Shown here in pieces: positions 17,844 to 25,088 of a stretch of 64,000 nucleotides of DNA. The DNA is taken from NCBI GenBank assembly GCA_049315385.1, contig JBMOKG010000018.1:8214-72213 (forward strand), given 5' to 3'. The DNA comes from JACABE01 sp049315385 (GTDB lineage: Bacteria > Bacteroidota > Bacteroidia > Bacteroidales > JACABE01). The translations under genes were made by a program, and so were the position numbers. Every line of letters begins with the position of its first letter. The first letter of the stretch is position 1. The notes beneath the pieces are model-generated. The model was given only the letters and a program-made list of their open reading frames with translations. It did not search any database and was not told the DNA's origin.

Positions 17844-17880
17844 AATTTGACAGTTACCCTTTGAAGGCAACTGTCAAATT
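17844..17880 (-). promoter_or_regulatory. Intercistronic hairpin before the polymerase-like gene
   Basis: Perfect 12-bp arms AATTTGACAGTT and AACTGTCAAATT around a 13-nt loop fill most of the 49-nt gap between two minus-strand genes. On the minus strand the stem is followed by a short T run and then, 9 nt after the stem, the ATG at 17834. It could act as an attenuator or control ribosome access. Confidence 0.7.
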
Positions 17881-17883
17881 GTT

Positions 17884-18339
17884 TTAGAAAGTTAAATTTT
17901 TAATATCAGCAAACACATCAAATTCATGTTCTTTCCTGAATTTTGAAAGCATAATTGCTAAATCATTATTAACATAAAATCTTAGTTCAAAATAATTGCT
18001 GTTATAAAGTTGTGGATTTATTGAAAAAGCAAGTGTACGCCATTGAAAACTATCAAATTTAAATAATCTAATTGTTGTTCTTAAACAAGTATCAAATCCA
18101 TCTTGGTCGTTTTTGAAGATAGTATAAAGATTTGAAAGTGGAAACGTTATATAATCGTCAACACAATTATTATCGTATAATACGCTTTCATAAATAATAC
18201 CTGTAAATATTAGCATTTTTATTTTAGAACTCTCTGTATTTTCATATTCTAGACATTCTTCTTGAATACGGTCATACAATTCTTGGTTAATTTTAATTTT
18301 AATTTGTTTCATAGTTTTAAGTTTAATAATTTGTTTCAT
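17884..18339 (-). CDS. Small element protein, shared N-terminal module (151 aa)
   Basis: A protein of unknown function, 151 residues from the first ATG or 142 from the ATG at 18312. Residues 12-70 (IKIKINQELYDRIQEECLEY, LIFTGIIYE, FPLSNLYTIF) align with the start of the polymerase-like protein and with the 139-residue protein at 18532. The strand-then-helix opening resembles ribbon-helix-helix DNA-binding proteins, but this is only a pattern match. It is the first gene of the operon leading into the polymerase-like gene. A 27-bp tandem repeat at its 5' end duplicates the start codon region. A palindromic TGTATATACA motif is 28 nt upstream. Confidence 0.65.
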   Translation of the reverse strand: MKQIIKLKTMKQIKIKINQELYDRIQEECLEYENTESSKIKMLIFTGIIYESVLYDNNCVDDYITFPLSNLYTIFKNDQDGFDTCLRTTIRLFKFDSFQWRTLAFSINPQLYNSNYFELRFYVNNDLAIMLSKFRKEHEFDVFADIKNLTF

Positions 18340-18351
18340 AATTTTAAGTTT
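18301..18351. repeat. 27-bp tandem duplication of a start-codon region
   Basis: Copies at 18301-18324 and 18328-18351 differ at one base and each contains an in-frame ATG (18312 and 18339 on the minus strand) with the same upstream bases. The two possible proteins differ by nine residues. Confidence 0.8.
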
Positions 18352-18366
18352 TTAGTTAATTTATTA

Positions 18367-18391
18367 TGTATATACACGGAATTGACTCCGT
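18367..18391. promoter_or_regulatory. TGTATATACACG motif with adjoining palindrome
   Basis: TGTATATACACG starts 27 nt upstream of the ATG at 18339 (minus strand) and overlaps ACGGA-attgac-TCCGT (18376-18391). The same 12-mer occurs at 24517-24528, and with one change at 25118-25129, in front of two other minus-strand element genes. An operator or an element-specific promoter is possible. Confidence 0.5.
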
Positions 18392-18415
18392 TGTGTTTTT
18401 ATTATCAATTTTGCA

Positions 18416-18449
18416 TAAAAAAAAGGGTAGTAAATTGATTTACACCCTT
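18416..18449 (-). terminator. Intrinsic terminator after the 139-aa protein gene
   Basis: On the minus strand, AAGGGTGTAAAT and its complement (one bulged base) form a stem followed by a run of eight T. It isolates the 18532-18951 gene from the next operon. Confidence 0.85.
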
Positions 18450-18531
18450 ATAATTTGAACCCTTTTCAATTTTTATCGCATTAGCAATTTTATTAATGGT
18501 GGGTTGTTATTTTTCAAAATGATATACTTTA

Positions 18532-18951
18532 TTATATTGCAATTAGAATATCTTTAATTTTTGAAATTTTTTCAATTGTTCCATTGATGTAGTTAATGTT
18601 GAATGTTTTTGTATTCGCATTAAATAATTCATCTTTGATACAGAAAAAGAATAACTCTCCGTTTATTTCAGATTTGGAATCATCTATGACAAATGAATTC
18701 ATTGTCGATTTGTTTGAACTTAAAAATACAGCATACAGATTTTTATCAGAAAATAAAATGTTTAAATTATTTTTTCTTATTGCAAAGGTTTCATCAGGAT
18801 ATTTAATCTGATACTCATAAATAACTCCTGTTAATAGTTGTACCAATGATTTGATTTCTGGTTCAATATTTTCTTCCTTACAGTATCTTTCAATACTATC
18901 AAATAATTGGTCGTTTAATGTAATTGTTAATTGTTCTTGTTTTAAATACAT
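18532..18951 (-). CDS. Small element protein, shared N-terminal module (139 aa)
   Basis: A 139-residue protein of unknown function. Residues 7-75 (LTITLNDQLFDSIERYCKEENI, LLTGVIYEYQI, NNLNILFSD) match the opening of the polymerase-like protein and of the 151-residue protein. The second half is not shared. It is probably a cytosolic regulator or replication accessory, given that its module is fused to a polymerase-like domain next door. It is monocistronic, ends at a good terminator, and is divergent from the gene at 19093. Confidence 0.65.
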   Translation of the reverse strand: MYLKQEQLTITLNDQLFDSIERYCKEENIEPEIKSLVQLLTGVIYEYQIKYPDETFAIRKNNLNILFSDKNLYAVFLSSNKSTMNSFVIDDSKSEINGELFFFCIKDELFNANTKTFNINYINGTIEKISKIKDILIAI

Positions 18952-19092
18952 AGGTTTTATTTTATTTATTTAGTTAAGCAATATTGCTTATTGTTTATTA
19001 TACAAAACTTTTGATTTGGTCTGTTTTAAAGAAGGTTTTTAGCATTAAAGTATTGTTAAATATTGAGTGATATATAAAACAAACACTTGATT

Positions 19093-19464
19093 ATGAATAA
19101 AATAGATATATTTTTGATTGACAATGATTTGCAAGACAACGATTCTATTAATGAAATCACAAATGTTGAACTCCAAGTAAATGAAATTAAAAAAGAACTC
19201 AATAGTTCAATTGAAAATTTCGTAAACTCATTTATAGTTGAAAAAAAACCAGTTGACAGTTTTGTTGATGAATTTATTAAGGCAGTTAATGCTGGTTTAC
19301 TTGGTAAGGTTCAAGTACAAAATGCTAAAATTATACTTAGTTTATCTTTATGTAAATACTTAATAAAAAGATTCGGAATTAATTCAAAATCATCATTGTA
19401 TCAAATTTTTACAAGTCCTTATGTAATTAGAGGTATTGCAGTAGCAATTGCAAAAATTAACTAA
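19093..19464 (+). CDS. Small hypothetical protein, only plus-strand gene of the element
   Basis: A 123-residue protein from the ATG at 19093; a TTG two codons earlier would give 125. The N-terminal half is acidic and helical (VELQVNEIKKELNSSIENFVNSF), with the second half more hydrophobic (IILSLSLCKYLIKRFGI, YVIRGIAVAIAKI). It has no signal peptide and no recognised family. It is divergent from the 139-residue protein gene and overlaps tail to tail by a few bases with the short recombinase, so the two transcripts are antisense at their ends. Confidence 0.6.
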   Translation: MNKIDIFLIDNDLQDNDSINEITNVELQVNEIKKELNSSIENFVNSFIVEKKPVDSFVDEFIKAVNAGLLGKVQVQNAKIILSLSLCKYLIKRFGINSKSSLYQIFTSPYVIRGIAVAIAKIN

Positions 19465-20048
19465 ATACTTAAATAAATATTTGTAATATCCTGTTGTGTA
19501 ATACCAATATATCTTTTTGTGATTTGAATACTGCTGTGATTAAAAATTTGTGATAAATAAATTAAACTTCGTTCACTTTTTCCATCAACCTCCCAAACCC
19601 TCTTTCCAAATGTTTTTCTTAATGTATGTGTTGAACCATTTTGAACACTAAAATTGTATTTTTCAAAAATCAAATGTAAAACCCTATTAATATATTGTAT
19701 AGATATTTTTTTGCCTGATTTATTTGGAAAAAGGTAATTGTTTTCGTCAAAATTCCCTGATTTAATTAATTGTTGCTTGCAATAATCAAAAACCTCTTTT
19801 AAATTGGGGTTAATGGTTATGATTCTTGCCTTGCCTGTTTTGCTTTCTGTAATATTCAAATTGTCCGTATTGAGAATATCTTTCCATTTTAAGTTTAATA
19901 AATCCTTTGCACGTAAACCGAAATAAGAACCTGATGCAATCAAAAGGTATTCAAAATTTCTTTTGTCTTTTTTTAACCTTGAAATTAAACCTAACATTTT
20001 GTTCCAGTCTAAACCATTCGTTGTAGTAATTGAATTTAATTTGCTCAT
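19461..20048 (-). CDS. Short tyrosine recombinase (catalytic domain only)
   Basis: A tyrosine recombinase of about 195 residues with no arm-binding or core-binding N-terminal domain. In the 204-residue frame the catalytic set is complete: R55 (YFGLRAKDLL), K79 or K82 (SKTGKAR), H150-x2-R153 (THTLRKTFG), H180 (FNHSS) and Y189 (KRYIGI). The start is placed at the ATG at 20048. The ATG nine codons earlier (20075) overlaps a consensus -7 box (20073-20080), which would give a 20-nt leader to 20048. It may act in cassette inversion, dimer resolution or as a partner of the longer integrase. Confidence 0.82.
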   Translation of the reverse strand: MSKLNSITTTNGLDWNKMLGLISRLKKDKRNFEYLLIASGSYFGLRAKDLLNLKWKDILNTDNLNITESKTGKARIITINPNLKEVFDYCKQQLIKSGNFDENNYLFPNKSGKKISIQYINRVLHLIFEKYNFSVQNGSTHTLRKTFGKRVWEVDGKSERSLIYLSQIFNHSSIQITKRYIGITQQDITNIYLSI

Positions 20049-20072
20049 AATTTTAATACATTGATTAATAGA

Positions 20073-20080
20073 CAAATATA
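20073..20080 (-). promoter_or_regulatory. -7 box of the short recombinase gene
   Basis: On the minus strand this reads TATATTTG, a match to TAnnTTTG. Its position rules against the longest possible start of the gene. Confidence 0.55.
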
Positions 20081-20200
20081 CAACATATTTTCATTAGTTG
20101 TTTCATTTATAGCAACTTTTTTTTGTAAATGAAACTAAAAATCAGCAATTTACAAAAATTAAAATACAGTATATTTATAATCAATCTATTGCAAATAAAA

Positions 20201-20234
20201 AACAGTTTCACTAATAATCAATAGTGAAACTGTT
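20201..20234 (-). terminator. Intrinsic terminator after the integrase gene
   Basis: AACAGTTTCACT/AGTGAAACTGTT form a perfect 12-bp stem. On the minus strand a T-rich tract (TTTTTATTTG) follows. It closes the long integrase gene ahead of the short one. Confidence 0.85.
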
Positions 20235-20255
20235 CCCTTTTTATTTATTCTAATT

Positions 20256-21527
20256 TTAAGCAATAGCAAGATTGAATTTATCCATTTCTTTATCCATTTG
20301 TTGATTTGTCATGTGCGTGTAAATCATTGTTGTCTGAATTTTTGAATGACCTAATAAATCTTTTACTATATGGATTGGAATTTCATTATTCAATAATAAA
20401 GTTGCAAATGTATGTCGACTTGTATGAAAATGTAATTTCTTATTAAGTTCTAATTTTTCCGAAATTTCATATAACGTTTTATTGATATATGCAGTTGCAG
20501 CAGAAATACGTTTTCCATAACTTATCATATCATTAGGATTAAAGTCCTTTTTTTGCAAGGGAGGAAAAATATATTTATCTTTTTCTGAACCATCACATGA
20601 ATAAATGTTTAAAATTTCTTTTGCTTTATCTATAAGTTTGATTGAAATTGGTGATTCCGTTTTTCTCATTCTTATATATACCTTATTATCAACAATGTTT
20701 TCCCATTTCAACGTCAATATATCCGAAATCCTGAAACCTGTATAACAGGCAAATACAAACATGTTACGATTATGAAATAAAGTGCTATTTTGTTTTAATT
20801 CTAAATTTTCAATTTGCCTTAACTCTTCAATTGTCAGGAAAACTCTTTTTGTATTCTCTGTTTCTAGTTTAAAGATTCTGAAAGGGTATTTGTCAACTGG
20901 TAATAATCCTTCCGCAATTGCTTTGTTTAAAACTGCCCTAATAACTTTAAAGTTATTATGTCTTGAATTTTTTTTGTTATTTAACGTTTTTATCAAATAT
21001 GATTGGTACTTTTCTAAAAATTTTACATTTATATGAGTAAGTGGAACTTTTTTATTGTCAAGAAATTTAGCGACGTTTGAATAAATTTTATTGTAATTAT
21101 CAAAAGTGCCAAATTTCCCCATTTCACGTTTTTTCTCATTTTGTATTTTAAAGTAACTTAAAAAATCAACTTCAATCTCTGTATTATCAATAATTGAGTC
21201 AACTGATTCGTCCATATTTAGCAATCTGCTATTGATTAAATCTTTAATTTCGTGTAGGTTATATTCATCTATTTTACTTGAAATTTTCAAAAGTTCATGT
21301 TTTACAATTAGTTCTAATTTATCTAGATTGTAAATTAGTAATTCATTACTAATATTTCTTTTAGGTTGTTCTTTTTTTAAATCCCAATCTTTAATTGGTA
21401 TTGAATATGTTTTACCCAACGATATATAGGTTGATTTCCTGTCCATTGTAATTCTTAATGTAATTGGAGCATTTCCATTTACAATGTTTTTTTTGCTTGG
21501 CAAAAATTTGTATGTTAAATTTTTCAT
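20256..21527 (-). CDS. Tyrosine-type site-specific integrase
   Basis: A full-length 423-residue Bacteroidota-type integrase. The N-terminal arm-binding domain (about 1-90) includes ITLRITMDRKSTYISLGK. The core-binding SAM-like domain covers about 115-220, and the catalytic domain follows. Catalytic residues are R266 (YTGFRISDIL), K289 (MRKTES), H368 and R371 (HTSRHTFA), H394 (LLGHS) and Y403 (MIYTHM). This is the likely enzyme for integration into the tRNA-Asp 3' end. It lies in the middle rather than at the end of the element. It carries its own -7 box and a strong terminator. Confidence 0.95.
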   Translation of the reverse strand: MKNLTYKFLPSKKNIVNGNAPITLRITMDRKSTYISLGKTYSIPIKDWDLKKEQPKRNISNELLIYNLDKLELIVKHELLKISSKIDEYNLHEIKDLINSRLLNMDESVDSIIDNTEIEVDFLSYFKIQNEKKREMGKFGTFDNYNKIYSNVAKFLDNKKVPLTHINVKFLEKYQSYLIKTLNNKKNSRHNNFKVIRAVLNKAIAEGLLPVDKYPFRIFKLETENTKRVFLTIEELRQIENLELKQNSTLFHNRNMFVFACYTGFRISDILTLKWENIVDNKVYIRMRKTESPISIKLIDKAKEILNIYSCDGSEKDKYIFPPLQKKDFNPNDMISYGKRISAATAYINKTLYEISEKLELNKKLHFHTSRHTFATLLLNNEIPIHIVKDLLGHSKIQTTMIYTHMTNQQMDKEMDKFNLAIA

Positions 21528-21558
21528 AGAATAAATGTTTTTATATAACCTTTGTATC

Positions 21559-21566
21559 CAAAACTA
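21559..21566 (-). promoter_or_regulatory. -7 box of the integrase gene
   Basis: TAGTTTTG on the minus strand, 31 nt upstream of the ATG at 21527, matches TAnnTTTG. Confidence 0.5.
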
Positions 21567-22005
21567 TAATTTGGTTTCATTTTTTTTATATTGCTAATTA
21601 TCAATATATGTAAATATCAGTTATTTAATGCTTTATAAAATTATAAAATATTTTTTGTTTTTTTACTATTTAATTTAACATTGATATTTAAATAGATATA
21701 TTCTTGATTGATTTTAAAATCACAATCTAATAATAAAAGTGTCATCATTTTTCAAATTGAAAAATAATCAGGGTAGTTTCCTGTTTTTTATGGATAGATT
21801 GTAATGAATTGTCGGAAATATTTAATTAACAACACAAACAAGGAGGTTTCCTTGTTTTATGTAATAACGGTTGTATAGTATAAAAACATAAGGATTAGTT
21901 CATCAAAATATTTTCAAAAATGAAGTTGAAAATTTGATGAACTAATCCAATTTTTATTTAATATAATAGGGCTGTCTTGTAATCTCCTTATTAATCTATA
22001 AAAGG
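21567..22005. other. Noncoding stretch between integrase and cargo genes
   Basis: About 440 bases without a gene. The only clear structure is a long hairpin at 21892-21948 just past the cargo gene's 3' end. The rest is AT-rich with no recognisable RNA or repeat. Confidence 0.4.
21892..21948 (-). terminator. Long hairpin after the T9SS cargo gene
   Basis: Perfect 16-bp outer arms (GGATTAGTTCATCAAA and its complement) enclose an inner 8-bp stem and an 8-nt loop, with a 2-3 base bulge. T-rich sequence lies on both sides. It is probably a terminator for the minus-strand cargo gene, unusually long for that role. Confidence 0.6.
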
Positions 22006-23811
22006 TTAAGATTTTTTTATAAATTTTTTAAAAGAACCATCTTGTAATTTGATAAGATAAATACCTTCTGAAAGGTTTTTGGTTTGTACAATGGATTTGG
22101 TTTTAAAATTCCCCGACAAGATAGATTGACCTACCGAGTTGAAAATTTCAAATTTAGTAATTTGTAATGATTCTGATTCTATTATTAAATCGTCTGTTAC
22201 TGGATTAGGATATATATTAAAATTAGTACCTTTTGACTCAAATATTCCATTAGAAACGGAATTGACATAATTTGATTTCACAGAATAAGTACTTTTTACC
22301 CCTGTACATGTAGTTATATCAAATCCAACAAAATATTTAACATATAAGGGATTGGGATTTGAATAATTATACAGATAATTATTTCCAAGAACAGTACCAA
22401 TTATTGTCTTATTATTGTTTACTTCAACTCCATATATGTTATAATTAGGTACTGTTACTCCAATGTAGGGACTCCAAGAAAAACCATAACTGTTATTTTG
22501 TTGATCGTAACTTTTTATTAATGTTATCGTTTTATGATTTGCAGAAATTGTTCCAAGTGAATCACAATAATTAAGTGCGTTGATTTTATAACTATACGCT
22601 TGTGAATTTGGATTAATAGTATCATTATCAATAAAAGACATATCTGAATATTTTGCTTTTCCTACAATCCTATAATCATTTATATTTATTTCACGATAAA
22701 TATAAATACTGTCAATAGGTCTTCCAGTATATCCCCAATTTATTTTGTTCTTTGCTGTTTGTGGTTCATACTCAATATAACAGATTTGAATTGATTCTTT
22801 TCCTTTGTAATATACTTTTAGAGAATCTTTTGCAAATCCACAAACATTAGTTGCTTTTACAACAAATTTAGAAAAACCTGCCATGTATAAATTATACGTA
22901 TTTGAAGTTGTGGTTACAGGTAAACCAATAGTAGAAGGAATCCAAGTATATGAAGTTGCATTTATTGCATTAACTATAAATTGATTTGTTGCATTAATAC
23001 AAACAGTATCATTTCCTAATATTGAAGTTATAATTGGTAAACCAATAGATTCATTGATAACAACTAATGTGTCAGAATACATTATACTGTTATAAAATGA
23101 ATTGACAATATAATGAAGTACAGAAGGTGTTGTTGGCGGATTAAATGTAGGTGGATTTTTTAATGTTGATGTCCATGAAGGAATTTCTATACAAGACCAT
23201 TTTGTGGAATCTGCATTAAAACGTGTGTAAAATTTAATATTATCTAAACCCCAATTTCTGAGTATAGTACTGCCTAATGTTGTAGTTGCTCCCCACCAAA
23301 CTTGTTTGTTTTTTTGTGTAAATTCAAAACTATAATTATACCAAGTACGTATAGTTGATATTGTATCACGAAAAGTATATAATGGTGTTAGTTGTGGTTG
23401 AAAATCTAAAAACAAGTTTCCACTTGGCCAAAATGTACAACCATTTGTTGTGTCACCAAATATTAAGTTAAATTCAAGTTTATAAAGATTTACAATTGAA
23501 TCTGTTCTTAAATAAGTTGTTTGACCCGAAAACCATAAAACATGATTTGATGCAGGTACTGTAACTGTTGCACATGGTGCATTTGTTATTGTTCCTGATG
23601 ATGATATAGTATCAATTATAGATGGTATACCATTTTCAAAATCCACAAGAGTGGTTTTGGATAAATCTGACTGTAAAGAAAGAGATTGATTTTGACAAAT
23701 ATGAACAGTATCATTTACTGAACCTATTGCAGTTGCCTTTACGAATGTTTGTGAATACGTAACGCTTAATGATAACACTAAGAACATTACAATGCTTAAA
23801 AGTTTTTTCAT
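22006..23811 (-). CDS. T9SS-secreted cargo protein of the element
   Basis: A 601-residue secreted protein with a signal peptide (residues 1-21, ending VTYSQ) and a T9SS type A sorting domain at the end (IYPNPVTDDL, LSEGIYLIKLQDGS). The middle has Ig-like and fibronectin-like beta domains (SYTWIPSTIGLPV; INWGYTGRPIDSIYIYREI) and a jelly-roll-like region (about 50-200) with several tryptophans. No catalytic domain is recognisable; adhesion or surface binding is a guess. It has a -7 box 24 nt upstream. Secretion cargo on a mobile element depends on the host's T9SS, which ties the element to Bacteroidota hosts. Confidence 0.82.
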   Translation of the reverse strand: MKKLLSIVMFLVLSLSVTYSQTFVKATAIGSVNDTVHICQNQSLSLQSDLSKTTLVDFENGIPSIIDTISSSGTITNAPCATVTVPASNHVLWFSGQTTYLRTDSIVNLYKLEFNLIFGDTTNGCTFWPSGNLFLDFQPQLTPLYTFRDTISTIRTWYNYSFEFTQKNKQVWWGATTTLGSTILRNWGLDNIKFYTRFNADSTKWSCIEIPSWTSTLKNPPTFNPPTTPSVLHYIVNSFYNSIMYSDTLVVINESIGLPIITSILGNDTVCINATNQFIVNAINATSYTWIPSTIGLPVTTTSNTYNLYMAGFSKFVVKATNVCGFAKDSLKVYYKGKESIQICYIEYEPQTAKNKINWGYTGRPIDSIYIYREININDYRIVGKAKYSDMSFIDNDTINPNSQAYSYKINALNYCDSLGTISANHKTITLIKSYDQQNNSYGFSWSPYIGVTVPNYNIYGVEVNNNKTIIGTVLGNNYLYNYSNPNPLYVKYFVGFDITTCTGVKSTYSVKSNYVNSVSNGIFESKGTNFNIYPNPVTDDLIIESESLQITKFEIFNSVGQSILSGNFKTKSIVQTKNLSEGIYLIKLQDGSFKKFIKKS

Positions 23812-23835
23812 TTTACTTTTTTTAATAATACTTTA

Positions 23836-23843
23836 CAAAAATA
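23836..23843 (-). promoter_or_regulatory. -7 box of the T9SS cargo gene
   Basis: TATTTTTG on the minus strand lies 24 nt upstream of the ATG at 23811 and matches TAnnTTTG. Confidence 0.6.
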
Positions 23844-24005
23844 CACTATATATTTCCTAAAAGCACTATTTTTATCTATATTCTTAATTCTCAGAAAGTA
23901 TACAAAAAGCAAAATAAGAAATTACAAAATTTAAAAGAATTTTATTTAAATAATGATTGAATCAAAATTATTTTTAATACAAATTTTTTTAAAGCAAATA
24001 TCATT

Positions 24006-24037
24006 AAAAAAGGAGAAATAATAGTTTCTCCTTTTTT
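24006..24037 (-). terminator. Intrinsic terminator after the 138-aa protein gene
   Basis: AAAAAAGGAGAAA/TTTCTCCTTTTTT is a perfect 13-bp stem with a 6-nt loop and flanking A/T tracts. Confidence 0.9.
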
Positions 24038-24059
24038 ATTGCTTAACTTTATAGTTATT

Positions 24060-24476
24060 TTATTTCTTAAACTTAGAAGGTTTGAATATTAATATATAAC
24101 ATTCTAAATCATAAACTGGAATCCATTTTATCCAATTTTTTGTTAAATTATAATATAATAAAAATACATCATAATTATGATAACACAATCTAAACATTTG
24201 GCGTTTACGAATGATTATAGGTTTTTTTACTAAGATATAATTTTTATAAACTATTTCAACTAATTCAATAATTTTTTTTGTATAGTATTCAGATTTTTCA
24301 GGAGTAATGTTTTTTATATTGAATTCTTTTTCATCCCCTTTGCAATCTATAAAATATTGTGCATTTATTAATGCAATTTTTTTGGGGGTTAACCTTTCAA
24401 TAGATAATCTGATTTTTTCAGGTAAAACAATTTGTTCTTTTTGAGTTTTTTTGAACTCGGTCATTTGTTTTTTCAT
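24060..24476 (-). CDS. Hypothetical element protein (138 aa)
   Basis: A 138-residue basic protein without signal peptide or known family. The opening is polar and helical (MTEFKKTQKEQIVLPEKIRLSIERL). The central block EIVYKNYILVKKPIIIRKRQMF, followed by NYDVFLLYY, faintly resembles the VIYEYQI / IRKNNL / VFL pattern of the 139-residue protein at 18532, so it may be a remote member of that family. The upstream region carries the TGTATATACACG motif and is partly duplicated in front of the 24792-25088 gene. Confidence 0.6.
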   Translation of the reverse strand: MKKQMTEFKKTQKEQIVLPEKIRLSIERLTPKKIALINAQYFIDCKGDEKEFNIKNITPEKSEYYTKKIIELVEIVYKNYILVKKPIIIRKRQMFRLCYHNYDVFLLYYNLTKNWIKWIPVYDLECYILIFKPSKFKK

Positions 24477-24516
24477 TTCAATTAAATTTATTTGTTATTA
24501 ATTATTTTAACTGATA

Positions 24517-24528
24517 TGTATATACACG
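24517..24528. promoter_or_regulatory. TGTATATACACG motif, copy 2
   Basis: A 12-mer identical to 18367-18378, 40 nt upstream of the ATG at 24476 on the minus strand. Its first ten bases are a perfect palindrome. Confidence 0.5.
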
Positions 24529-24655
24529 AGAAATTAAAAGTTGCGTTTTCAACCCGTTTTTTTTATTTTATTTTGTTAATTTAAAGTTATTATATTATTT
24601 TTATTAATCGTAAATTGCTGGTAATTAGATGTAAAATTAGGAAGGTAAAACAGGT

Positions 24656-24766
24656 AACAACAAATTTACAGTCTAATACAATGGTATTTATAATTGTATA
24701 GCAATCAATTAATTTAAAAGATTAATTTTATTATAATTTATTGTATTAGAGAGTAAATTTGTTGTT
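24656..24766. repeat. 111-bp imperfect palindrome
   Basis: The arms 24656-24682 and 24740-24766 pair over 14 bp (AACAACAAATTTAC) plus 11 bp (TCTAATACAAT), with a 2-nt mismatch between. The interior has further AT-rich self-complementarity. A degenerate equivalent is present in the second module near 25268-25375. A recombination site, replication origin or structured RNA are all possible. Confidence 0.65.
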
Positions 24767-24791
24767 AAGATGTATTTTAATTTAATGTGTT

Positions 24792-25088
24792 TTACAATTT
24801 AGTATTGATAAAATTATCAATATCAGATTTTTTGTAATAGATTTTTTGACGTGTTTTAGAAACAGTTATTTTTTCACATTTGATGTAAAAATTAAGTTGT
24901 TGTTGGCAACTAATAAGATTTTGAAGTAAATTTTGATTGATTTTTGAATCAATTTTTTTGTCGTTAACATTTTTGATAACGATGTCTAGTTTTTTGTTTA
25001 AGTCAGAAAATTCAGGTAAATAAATAGTTACCCCACTAAGTCTAGCAATGTCAAGTGCAACTTGATTTTTTTTTGATACATTTTTCAT
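24792..25088 (-). CDS. Excisionase-like helix-turn-helix protein (right)
   Basis: A 98-residue protein. The C-terminal third (LNFYIKCEKITVSKTRQKIYYKKSDIDNFI) has the winged-helix pattern of excisionase/HTH_17 proteins and closely resembles the end of the 101-residue protein at the left end. The recognition-helix part before it is less clear, with LLQNLISCQQQLNFYIK in place of a canonical HTH. The first 40 residues are unlike the left protein. It is the gene nearest attR, a common place for a recombination directionality factor. Confidence 0.7.
   Translation of the reverse strand: MKNVSKKNQVALDIARLSGVTIYLPEFSDLNKKLDIVIKNVNDKKIDSKINQNLLQNLISCQQQLNFYIKCEKITVSKTRQKIYYKKSDIDNFINTKL

Larger units (their letters stand above)
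24477..24791. repeat. Right-end noncoding module, copy 1
   Basis: This stretch and 25089-25380 are diverged direct repeats about 280 bp long. Shared landmarks in the same order are TATATACACGAGAAA, AGTTGCGTTTT, AACCCG, TTTTGTTAA, TTAATCGTAAAT, GGTAAAACAGGTAA and a final inverted repeat. A duplication of the whole upstream module, each copy followed on the minus strand by a small gene, is the simplest reading. Confidence 0.7.

Noticed and set aside
20201..20234. parS-like inverted repeat with GTTTCACT/AGTGAAAC
   Set aside because: Its halves are separated by a 10-nt loop and it sits right after the integrase stop with a T tract, so it is a terminator rather than a ParB site.
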